From positions 18,420,576 to 18,484,575 of the forward strand of contig OZ024722.1 of assembly GCA_964016875.1 (NCBI GenBank): DNA of 64,000 bases, read 5' to 3'. The DNA is from Fallopia convolvulus. Taxonomy: Eukaryota > Streptophyta > Magnoliopsida > Caryophyllales > Polygonaceae. Shown in pieces: positions 55,267 through 64,000 of the stretch (positions within the stretch are counted from its first letter, which is position 1; each line of letters opens with the position of its first letter). The notes beneath the pieces were generated by a model. It did no database searches and was not told the origin of the DNA. It worked only from the letters and a program-made list of their open reading frames with translations. Position numbers and translations under genes: made by a program.

Positions 55267-55483
55267 CGAACTTGCCTCACAAGTAAAACCAAACGTTTTA
55301 CTTGCAATGCAAGTAGACACAAAACTTGCTCCGCAAGTAAAAAACTTGCCTCGCAAGTAAGGGAAAAAACTTGTCGGACAAGTAATTAAAACTTGTCGGA
55401 CAAGTAATGAAAACTTTCCACGTAAGAAAGAAGTCGAAACTTGACACGCAAGCATCCCACAACTTGTCTTGAAGGACAAGTAC
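55267..55483. repeat. Cluster of eight short ACTTG(N)CAAGT palindromes
   Basis: Dyads of 14-20 bp with arms ACTTG(C/T) / (G/A)CAAGT and variable centres: ACTTGCCTCACAAGT, ACTTGCAATGCAAGT, ACTTGCTCCGCAAGT, ACTTGCCTCGCAAGT, ACTTGTCGGACAAGT (twice), ACTTGACACGCAAG and ACTTGTCTTGAAGGACAAGT. The inner arm bases covary: GC/GC in some, GT/AC in others. Spacing is irregular (15-40 bp). Such clusters are typical of protein-binding subterminal regions of DNA transposons, but no terminus was found beside it. Confidence 0.8.
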
Positions 55484-55499
55484 TAAAAGCAAAAAGAAT

Positions 55500-56678
55500 T
55501 TTTTCTACTATTTTTTAGACTAATTATTAAGCTAAATTTTATTTTTCTTTTCTTTATTTCATTTAATTAATTAGTTTTTATTATTTTCTTATCCTGCACA
55601 CTATTTTCCGTCACAATCAAAGACGGATTCGGCGAAGCCGGAGAGTTGCGATTCAATGTGTGGTTCAAGCCTCCGTAGGCTGTAAAGGCGAAGCACATCC
55701 ATAGAGTCGGATTAGAAAGGGCGAATCGACGGCGGGTGACGGACCCGACATGGATTCGGAGGACCAGAGCCACTTTCATAGTAGTTCTTATTTGTTCTTG
55801 AAAGATGTTATTAAAAAACAAGTCTTTTTAAAACAAAAACCAAAAATCAGCAAAACGAGATGCTTTCTCAGCAAGATGTATGGCCTCCTCGGCCTTAAGA
55901 ATAGATTCAAGTTTTCTCATCAAAAGTTTTCTCAGCATATGGGGTCGATTTTTAGAGGCCAAACTCTTCAATTACAGAAACTCAGGGCTAGAGGGAAAAA
56001 AAATTAGAGCGTGAAAAACTCTTAATAAGAAGTTAGGAGTTTGATTTTGAAGATGATTGGAAGAAGAAGTCTTCAATCAACTAAAAAACCAGGAGCCCCC
56101 CAGAGATTGTTGAAGTCGAAACGAACCCGCTAGTGGCGGTCGTCAGAGAACCTCACCAAAGAGCATCTTCAAACTTGCTTTGGGTGTATGCCGGAACTGT
56201 ATGCAAATTCCAAGTCCATGCTTGGATTTGGCATTAGGAGATTCTAGGATTTAATTAGGGGGCAAGAACAATAGATGTGATTTGGGATATTAGGGATTTT
56301 TGGTATTTGGGATTTGGGGATATTTGGGTTTTAGTGGTAGGCGCGTCCAGGCGCGTTTTTTTTTTGGGGGGGGGGTCGAGCCTTCATTTACTATTGTGTC
56401 TCATATTATTCACTCGTACTCTTTCAAACCTTGTTAAGATCATTAATCGCAGAACACTACATTTAATACTTTTATTTGTACTATATAAAATATTTTATTA
56501 TACATATTTTATAATTAATTAAATTTTATCTTACTTATTAACATAACAAAAATAAAATATTAATCTAATAAATGATAAATTATTTACAATTTTACTTAAA
56601 AAAAATAAAATATTAACCTAATGAATGCTAAATTATTTGTTATTTGACTATAAGAAAATTAAATATTCTAGAATTTTA
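55500..56678. other. About 1.2 kb unassigned
   Basis: Mixed sequence including a T/G homopolymer run at about 56,357-56,375. No family-like coding and no boundaries. Confidence 0.3.
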
Positions 56679-57056
56679 GGGCATTTTCAACAAATCTTCT
56701 ATACTTTTTTCCAAAATGAAGAATTAAAACTTATATTCTCTAATTTTATTACTCCAACTCCAACAAATTCTCTATTTTATAAAATCTTATATCTATTATA
56801 ATTATTATTTTATGTATTAAATATTATATTATAAAACTAATTTAACCAATAGGAAGAAGCTATAATTTATTATATACATTTAATGCATTCCTCAAATGTT
56901 TTTAGGGAATTCCTTAAATTTGGGGAGATCTCTACCAATTTTGGAGAATCACTCAATAATAGGGAACGAGGTAGGGAATCTGTTGGACGAAAAAAGTGGT
57001 TTAAAATCTCTAAAAGTTCAATTTCCAAGAATTTGGGGAATTAGTTGAGCTTGCTC
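56679..57056. mobile_element. Harbinger/Tourist-like MITE (about 378 bp)
   Basis: The left end GGGCATTTTCAACAAATC and the complement of the right end GAGCAAGCTCAACTAATTCC are imperfect inverted repeats, flanked by TTA on both sides. Internal phrases match the fragment at 54,771. It has no coding capacity and would need a Harbinger-type transposase in trans. Confidence 0.5.
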
Positions 57057-57079
57057 TTAAAATCTTACAATTTAAAAAG

Positions 57080-58724
57080 GGGTGAATTCCTTCTATGGTC
57101 CCTAACCTATCACATATAGTTCTTATTAGTTCCTAATCTTTATAAATGCTTTTTTAAGTCCCTAATCTTTAAAAAGTGTTACTATTTGGTCCTTTTTCAT
57201 TTTAGACTTTAAGTTTAATTACAACCAAGCACCCAAACTTTATATTTATTTTTGTCATAAGACCAATATTTATTTATTTTCAAAAAATATCACAATCTAA
57301 ACATTTTAGGGAAAAATAATAAATTATCACTCCATATTTACCCCCTTTTTAAAAAAATAGTACTTTTATAAAAAAAACATAATTTTAAAAATAAAAGGTG
57401 AGTTATAAATACTTATTGCGTTCTTATTGAATAATAGTTATTAAAATATTTTATAAAATTAAAATAAAAACTTTTCACAAAAAAACAAACTTCCCTTATT
57501 TACCCGTTATTTATAACTTTTTTATAAAGTGATTTTTTAATCCATCAAATTTTTTTCAATTATTTTATAAAATTTATAAAAAAAATTATAAGACAATCAC
57601 CCCTTATTTACCCTTTGTTAAAAAAACTAGTAATGTTTTTCATATCAAAAGTGAGAGATTAAAAAAATCTAAAGTCGTATTTGTTTGTACAAAATCATAT
57701 AGTTAAATGAGAAATGTGTAAATATGTAGTGATATTTTATTATTTCCCCTTAAAATGTTTAGATTGTGATTTTTAAAAAAAACATAAATATAAGTGTTAT
57801 AATAAAAGTAAGATCAAATGGTGCCCAATAATACAAACTTTCATTTCGTAGCTTTTAATAACACGAACTTTGAAAAAAACAAAAATAATCACGAACTTTT
57901 TATGTGGTGGCGTTTAGTAGCACCGTTTTATTTTTTAATGGTATTGCTCCAAAATAAAATAATGACATGTCACATATATACTTAGTTGGAAAATTTAATT
58001 AATGACTAGATAATAAATTATGTAAAAAATTAATTTAGATAAAAACCCAAATTTCACCTTTTCTCTAAAGTCTCATTCTAAAATAAAATAATGATTTGTC
58101 ATATGCATGCTTAGTTGGCAATAAATCATTTAAATGAAAAAAGAAAGTAATTTATATAATTTGCTATATAATTTTACAAGATACTGAATCCATATAATTT
58201 GTTAGTGTTTTAGGGGTTTTTTATCTAAATTACCATTGTTTCATTATTTATTATCGTCCCGGACAACAAAAAGATAATTCAACAATAGCAGTTACTCAGT
58301 TAGGGTTTTTTTATTATCTAAATTACCATTTTTTCATTATTTATTATCTATTCATTAATTAAATTTTCCAACTAAGCATATATGTGACATGTCATTATTT
58401 TATTTTGGAGCAATACCATTAAAAAAATACAAACGATGCTACTAAACGCCACCACATAGAAAGTTCGTGATTATCTTTGTTTTTTTTCAAAGTTCGTGTT
58501 ATTTAGAGCTACGGAATGAAAGTTTGTATTATTGAGCACCATTTGGCCTAAAAGAAAATATAAAGTTTGGGTGCTTGGTTATAGTTAAACTTAAAGTTTA
58601 AAATGAAAAATGACCAAATAGTAACACTTTTTTAAATATTGGGGACCTAAAAAATCATTTACATAGGTTAGGGACTAATAGAAACTCTATGTGATAAGTT
58701 AGGGACCATAGAAGGAATTCACTC
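57080..58724. mobile_element. MULE-like element with long terminal inverted repeats and 10-bp target duplication
   Basis: The left arm begins GGGTGAATTCCTTCTATGG and the right arm complement begins GAGTGAATTCCTTCTATGG. Similarity continues through CCAAGCACCCAAACTTTATA and, after an insertion in the left arm, through AAATGGTGCCCAATAATACA and TTGGAGCAATACCATT-type sequence, so each arm exceeds 300 bp. ATTTAAAAAG flanks both sides (57,070-57,079 and 58,725-58,734). No transposase gene is present. Confidence 0.85.
57267..57808. mobile_element. MULE-like MITE nested in the left arm of the larger element
   Basis: About 540 bp with its own inverted repeats: TCACAATCTAAACATTTTA with following AATAATAAA and ATCACT phrases, and the complement near 57,700-57,780. 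The flanks TAAGACCAA (57,258-57,266) and TAAGATCAA (57,809-57,817) are a 9-bp duplication with one difference. Removing it restores continuity of the outer left arm with the right arm. Confidence 0.65.
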
Positions 58725-58734
58725 ATTTAAAAAG

Positions 58735-59989
58735 TTATCCTCAAAACATAATAAATGTTAGAGCCTTTATTTATGAGTGAAGATTAGTTTATGGATCGAC
58801 CTAAATTTTTATTTATGGGCCTAAATTACTATTCCAACAAAATGAGCCTAAGTGCATTGAATAGATAACATTAAGAATGGTGAATAAATGTTATGTATTC
58901 GTATATTTTAATCTAGAATCAAAAACTACCTAGTTGTTCATCTTAGCAAAAACGTTGACTTTTAGCTAACCCATAACATTAAGAATTAGTGCGTTGACTT
59001 CTATTGGAGTTTGAAATTTGCTTAATAATTGTGCATCTTAATTTAAAGCTATTAATTTTGTAACATTTGGTATTACACACAAAACAACATCAACATTTGA
59101 TATTATACATAAACCATATCATTAACCCTTGACATTACACTATTAATTTAGTAACTTTTGGTAACACACACAAAAATAACATCAACCTTTGGTATTACAT
59201 AAGTAATTAAAATCATTAAAGTACAACCTTTGATATTCCAAACAAAAGTAAAAAAGATAAGATCAACCTTTGACATTACAAACAAAAGATAAGATCAACC
59301 TTTGACATTACAAACAAAAGATAAGATTAAATTTAATGTATAGCGATTCATTGTAGAATCTTTTTCTCACTATATAAGTCTATCACTTTTGTTTGAGTAC
59401 ATATAGATTTCATCCACTACTAAACAAAAAATGGAAGACAATTCTCAAATTACATAAAAAAGAAGAATAAATAAGGAACTATTGGAAATAGAAAGAGTAG
59501 AAAAAACTATAAAAGATAAAGAGATATATATTACATATACAAAACGATAGTGTTTCGTTCAAGTTAAAATTTATGTTATTTCTATTTCCTTATTCTTTTT
59601 TTATGATGATTTTCAAAGTGTGTTCAATATTTTTTATAATAAATTAAATAAATTATGATAATTTTAACTCATTCTTATAGCAATACAATAATAAACTTTA
59701 GTTTTTATTATTAAGGATTGAAGAATATATAAATAAAGAATTAAGTTATATTTTTTCTTATAAAGATCTGTTGATTTTAATTTTAAAAGTTTCTAAAATC
59801 ATTTGATTACATCATGAAATTAAAATATGTGAATTTCTATTGTTTATATATGTACAATATTTTATTTTTATTTTACACTTAATTAAGGATTGTAATGAAA
59901 TCCAATTACTCCCAATTTAGCATGTTTGGTTATACTTTCACACTTTTAGCTTGCATTATAATTCTAATCATCTCATAATTACCAAAAAC
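58735..59989. other. AT-rich region with a minisatellite, no gene
   Basis: No family-like coding. Between 59,050 and 59,330 the phrase CAACCTTTGACATTACA recurs in increasingly regular form. The remainder is low-complexity AT sequence, possibly the body of the Helitron whose 3' end follows. Confidence 0.35.
59224..59329 (+). repeat. Minisatellite, 32-bp unit, about 3 copies
   Basis: CAACCTTTGACATTACAAAC followed by AAAAGATAAGAT, at 59,264 and 59,296 with a diverged copy at 59,224. Older degenerate copies lie upstream to about 59,060. Confidence 0.85.
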
Positions 59990-60062
59990 ATTTACATTTT
60001 AAAAAATAGAAAACATAGAATGTAAACTTCGCCCCGTCCAACGGACGGGCTAAGCATTCCAG
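59990..60062 (+). mobile_element. Helitron 3' end
   Basis: A perfect hairpin CCCGTCCAACGGACGGG (7-bp arms, AAC loop) at 60,033-60,049 is followed by CTAAGCATTCCAG, then T. The final CCAG replaces the usual CTAG. The 5' end was not found. Confidence 0.5.
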
Positions 60063-60822
60063 TATAAACTATAGTTAAGACACTGCCTACTCTAGTTGTT
60101 AGTTAGAGTTAATGAAGCTAGTAGCTTCCTTCATAAGCATGTATTAGCTTTATGTTACAACTAGTTCTGAGTGTTCATTATCACAGACACTCTGTATGTT
60201 CTTGTTTCCTCTCAAATGGAGAAATATTAGTTTCTTTCTCTTCACATGGTATCAGGGCAGTTTTCTCGATCCTAATCTTTCGGCCTCTAAGTCAATTCAA
60301 CTTATTGTTGCATTTAATTTCTCAAATCAAATTGCATTTCTTTCTAACCTAATTTCTTGATTTTCCGTGGCTGGAAGTGAAACCTCAAGATTGCACGAGC
60401 GAATGATTGAGAATGATCGATCAAATGCCGCTTACAAAAACAATCTTGTTTTTGTCTAATTCAAACCATCCTGGAGCACAATTGATTGTGACGCTCTTCA
60501 ATGGAGATAATTTCTTGAGTTGGAGCCACGCGACGAAACTTGGTTTAGGAGCAAAATCAAAGCAAGGATTCATCAACGGGAGTCTTGTCAAACTTGCTAT
60601 GAATTTGGAAGAGTATGGGCAATGGATGAAGGTGGATCAGATGTTGGTTGCTGAATTCTATGACGACAAATGTGTCAGAATGCTTTATATATGTCGAATC
60701 TGCTAAAGAGTTGTGGGATGAGCTACATGAAAGGTATGCATAATCCAAAGGAAACCTGCTAATTTGATGCAAGAGAACATGTCTGTTTTGGGATGAGCTA
60801 AAGAGTTGTGGGATGAGCTACC
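60063..60822 (+). mobile_element. 5' fragment of a Ty1/copia retrotransposon
   Basis: The end of a 5' LTR (…TTCTCTTCACA, to 60,245) is followed directly by the primer site TGGTATCAGGGCAG (60,246), then the start of gag. The LTR left edge is unclear. The element is cut in gag, where a CACTA-type end begins at 60,823. Confidence 0.7.
60407..60760 (+). pseudogene. copia gag N-terminal fragment
   Basis: The frame from 60,407 shows the usual copia start (NSNHPGAQLIVTLFNGDNFL followed by SWSHATKLGLGAKSKQGFI). After a register change near 60,690 the family sequence continues as ESAKELWDELHERYA, then is lost. A partial duplication of the AAAGAGTTGTGGGATGAGCT segment occurs at about 60,801-60,820. 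Protease, integrase and reverse transcriptase are absent. Confidence 0.8.
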
Positions 60823-61125
60823 ACTACTACAAAAATTGGCTATTACCTCATAGCATTTAACCCGGGCGTTAATACTACGAGATATAAAATATCAAATTAA
60901 AAGAACATCACATCAAATACACCGGACATTAAACACCCGGTATATTTGAACCATATTACAACAATATACACCGGATGTTGTACGATCCGGGGAATTTAGG
61001 GCATACAAATACACCGGGTGTGTGCAACCTGAAGTATTAGATATTAAAGACAACAAATACACCGGGCGTTAATAGTCCGGTGTATTTGGACCTAATAGTC
61101 CGATGTATTTGGACCTTGCAAATAT
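60823..61125 (+). mobile_element. Terminus of a second CACTA family
   Basis: Begins CACTACTACAAAAATTGG and is followed by subterminal repeats ACACCGGGCGTTAATA and CCGGTGTATTTG in direct and inverted orientation, eight or more half-sites by 61,115. These differ from the GCGACCATATGGTCGC sites of the CACTA element at 28,494, so this is a separate family. No transposase or second end was found. It inserted into or broke the copia gag. Confidence 0.7.
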
Positions 61126-61544
61126 GTCGAGTAAGTATGTCTTTTCTTAATGGTCCAGCTGTTTTGAAGCATTTGATGCACATCATTTACACTCACTTAT
61201 CAGATTATAAGAAAAAGTTTCAAATTAAATTATCTATGTGCGAATGGTGTGAAAAAAGTGTTGAGTGGTCTTGTCAATATAGGAATTAGGAAGTACAAAC
61301 AAATGTTGGTAAATTTTCAGTATTTCTGAAAAAGAAATTGAAGGATTAAAAGCACCACACATGGATTGATCTCGGAGAAACAGGTACAAGACATGGGCAT
61401 ACAAGCACTAGACCACTTTCCGCATTGTTAATTACAGAGTATTAGCTAGTTTTATAAAAAAAACACAAATTATCACAATAAATTGTCGTCCATGGCAGGG
61501 CAGCTGCGTAACAACGGGGCATATATTTCGAATTTAGGAATAAA
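61126..61544. other. Unassigned spacer
   Basis: Short frames only, no boundary until the Helitron end at 61,545. Confidence 0.3.
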
Positions 61545-63291
61545 CTAGTTGTACCCGTCGTGCCCTGCACGACTATTGTCTGTAATATGTATAAAAATTA
61601 TTTTGTTTTTAAAATCAAATAAATCTAGATTATTAAGTTTAAATTTGAGAATAAACATAGATTATTAAGATAAAAAAATCTACACTGCTCAATATTACAT
61701 AAATATGTTTAATTTAAAAAAGGAGATAAAATATAAATAAAATAAAACAAAAAAGATATATTTTAAAAATATGGAAGTGATAAGATTTTGAAAAACAATA
61801 ATTAATTTAATAAATAATATATTATTTAATAAGAAAAATAAATATAATTTATTTATATGAAAATTTAAAATAATATAAATAATTTAATTTATGATTGGGC
61901 CAAAATCGTTCTAGTGCCTCATAAAATAAGGATCACATAAAATTAAATATTATATTATCTATATTTTTTATTACTTTCTATGTACGTAAGCTTTGAGATT
62001 ATTATGATGATGAATTTAATAAACTAAATAATGAATTTAAGTTAAAATATACTAAATAAGAATTGATTTGATGATAAAGATAGATTTAAATAGATAAAAT
62101 GGAATTTAATAGGAAAAAATTGAAATAATAATGTAATTTTCATAATTAAATAACTCTATTAAAAATTGATAAATTGAATTAATAAACTTTATATTCTTAT
62201 ATTATGAAAGAATATAAATATAAATTTTAAAAATTACGAAAAATGTACATTATTGAATTTATTAAGTTAAAAAAATTTGAAAAATTAAATTTGAGAAAAT
62301 TGGTTACATGCTCATGTATAAAAAGTATTAAATTTCTTTTATCGAATATAAAATTACTATTTGAGAGATGTTACATTTTTAGGATAAAACTAATTATTTA
62401 AGCTTTTCTATTAAAAAATTATTATATTATAATTTTTGTAATTAACTATATTTATTAGAAATCATTTTAAATTAAATGAAGAAATTTCATATTCTTATGT
62501 TAACAAATAATACAAATTAAAAAATTAAAAATTACGAAAATAATAATAAAAAATAATACTTTTGTGGTCTTATCTTGTAAGAATAAAAAAAATTACATAA
62601 AAATCATTACTTTTTGCATAAATAATAAGATATAAGTATTTTCATATCTATATTTACTTTACATATAATAAGATACGATTGTAGTCTTCAATTTGTAATA
62701 TTTTTCTATTTATATTGCTTATCTATATTTGCTTTACATATAATAAGATAAGATTGTAGTCATTAATTTGTAATATTTTTCTATCTATTTTGTTCAAGTT
62801 ATTACAAATAAAAATAAAAAGTTATTTCTGATATATTTTTAATATCTCTTTTTTAAATAGCTATTTTAATATAGGGTGATGTGATACAATTATACAATAT
62901 GGTGATAGATATATTTTATCTTTATTTAAAAATATTATCTATTTAAAATTCCACATAATCTATATTTCAAAGATATTATGATTCCTATGGTTGTTTTTAT
63001 TTCAAATATATATGTGATCGCATGTACATATTTTTTCTTATCTTTTTTTAATTCATCCCTTACAAATATAATAAATAATGTCTTTTTTATCTATAATGGT
63101 CAAATCTACTAATATTATTTCATCTTATGTTTATTTGGGGATAAATTTTTACAAATATTATTTTATCTTTATGTTTATTTGGATATAACCTTTTTGCATA
63201 ATTAACTATTTAGAATTATTATTTTAATAAAAGGGTGATGTGGCGCAATGTGGTGGCAGAAATTACTTCGGCTTTAGTTATTAGTAATAGA
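61545..63291 (-). mobile_element. Non-autonomous Helitron (1747 bp), minus strand
   Basis: On the minus strand it starts TCTATTACTAATAACTAAAG at 63,291 and ends CTAG at 61,548-61,545, preceded by a perfect hairpin GTCGTGCAGGGCACGAC (7-bp arms, AGG loop). It is bordered by A at 61,544. It shares the CCACATCACCC block with the Helitron at 40,039. The interior is very AT-rich and non-coding. Confidence 0.8.
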
Positions 63292-63360
63292 CTAGCATAT
63301 ATTCCATTACCTTGTACGGGTTTTGATTAAAAAACTAATTTTTTTTTCAAATACATCAAT
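63292..63360 (-). mobile_element. 3' end of a second Helitron abutting the first
   Basis: On the minus strand, a degenerate hairpin region (CCCGTACAAGGTAATGG) followed by AATATATGCTAG at 63,295-63,292, directly joined to the TC start of the Helitron at 63,291. It resembles the 3' end at 40,039. The remainder of this copy to the right is not recognisable. Confidence 0.55.
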
Positions 63361-63389
63361 TGTCTAGCGACAAATAATCACGATCTTTA

Positions 63390-63566
63390 GCTACGTTTCC
63401 CTTCGTTGAGGTTGAGTGTTCGATTCTCAATGGAGGAGAAATGAACTTGTTGGGAGAGCAGATCCCACCCAAAAATAAAGGGGCCCTCGCGAGACTCGAA
63501 CTCCAAACGTAGGCGTTTGATGGAGCCAAGCTCTCCGCTGAACTTGGGTGGCAATGACCAAAAAAA
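63390..63566 (+). mobile_element. tRNA-type SINE with 18-bp target duplication
   Basis: About 177 bp ending in an A run and flanked by AAATAATCACGATCTTTA at 63,372-63,389 and 63,567-63,584. GTTCGATTCTC at about 63,418 resembles an RNA polymerase III B box near the expected distance from the head. It encodes no protein and depends on LINE proteins for mobility. The A box is weak. Confidence 0.75.
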
Positions 63567-63584
63567 AAATAATCACGATCTTTA

Positions 63585-64000
63585 AACACAAATCAGCTTT
63601 TAATTTGCATAATAAGATAAACGTAACTGTTTTATAGATTCTAGAATACTTTATTTATCATTAATATCCAAAATTGAATAATAGATCAAGTCAACTTAAA
63701 TAATTTAATTTAATAAAATCTTCTATTTAAGTTTTTTCCTAGAATATAAAACAAATAATAATTGATTAGGAAGATAAATTGCATGTATCCAAAAATAATA
63801 ATTGAAAAAGATGGTTTCTATACACTTGTCTTGCACATGATTTGTTATATATAGATTTATATATATGATTTAATATTATAAATTAAATATTAATAATCAT
63901 TTCAAAATAATTCAAATATAATAGTTATGTTCTTAACATTTCTGAAAAATAGTAATATTATTATATTAATATTTTAAAAATATCTTATAATGAATATTAT
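63585..64000. other. AT-rich sequence to the window end
   Basis: No gene, repeat or boundary that can be supported. Confidence 0.35.

Noticed and set aside
57815..58546. A separate nested MULE defined by GGTGC(C/T)CAATAATACA inverted repeats
   Set aside because: No target duplication at those ends, and the similarity continues outward into the larger element's arms; it is better read as the inner part of the same long arms.

Overview
The window is plant nuclear DNA, probably from a eudicot, and consists almost entirely of transposable elements inserted into one another. The evidence is the set of plant lineages present: an Athila-type Ty3/gypsy element, a CRM-like Ty3/gypsy chromovirus, an En/Spm-type CACTA transposon, RTE-type and L1-type LINEs, MULE and Harbinger-like elements, non-autonomous Helitrons with CTAG ends, and a tRNA-type SINE. 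I found no convincing host gene, rRNA, functional tRNA gene or CRISPR array. The density of nesting and the CRM-like element fit a pericentromeric or other heterochromatic location, which is an inference. No species can be named from the sequence alone.

Layout. 0.5-4.2 kb: the 3' end of a tandem-repeat-rich non-autonomous LTR element whose LTR is split by a solo LTR (target duplication ACCAC). 6.2-14.8 kb: a minus-strand Athila-like element that keeps its 3' LTR, an Athila ORF1-type gene and a broken pol, and has lost gag, protease and the 5' LTR. 14.8-20.4 kb: LTR fragments, including a short non-autonomous LTR element whose 5' LTR carries a solo LTR (AAAGT). 24.2-28.5 kb: a short LINE, a MULE with 10-bp target duplications, a complete Helitron and an RTE fragment. 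28.5-34.9 kb: a CACTA element with both gene types, interrupted by a solo Athila LTR (TTTAG) and lacking its right terminus. 35.2-41 kb: an internally deleted L1-type LINE, two RTE ends with TTG tails, and two Helitrons. 41.06-52.90 kb: the non-autonomous LTR element, built from four kinds of tandem array, with an 8.04-kb CRM-like element (43,104-51,145, target duplication CACCC) inserted inside one repeat unit. 54.8-64 kb: MITEs, nested MULE-like elements, a cluster of short palindromes, a copia 5' fragment, a second CACTA end, two abutting Helitrons and a SINE with an 18-bp target duplication.

How the parts relate. Insertion order can be read from the target duplications. None of the coding elements looks autonomous: the CRM-like element has a frameshift and three in-frame stops, the Athila pol is stopped and truncated, the CACTA transposase lacks its C-terminal part, and the LINEs are 5'-truncated or internally deleted. 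The non-autonomous elements (the repeat-array LTR family, Helitrons, MULEs, MITEs, SINE) would need proteins encoded elsewhere.

The two least ordinary signals are (1) the repeat-array LTR family, in which arrays of different period and sequence are each built around short dyads, in several arrays with an invariant GAG loop; and (2) a 21-bp unit with core TCGGTA(C/T)CGA, scattered as dimers and short ladders through the LTR, untranslated region, ORF1-type gene and pol linker of the Athila-like element.
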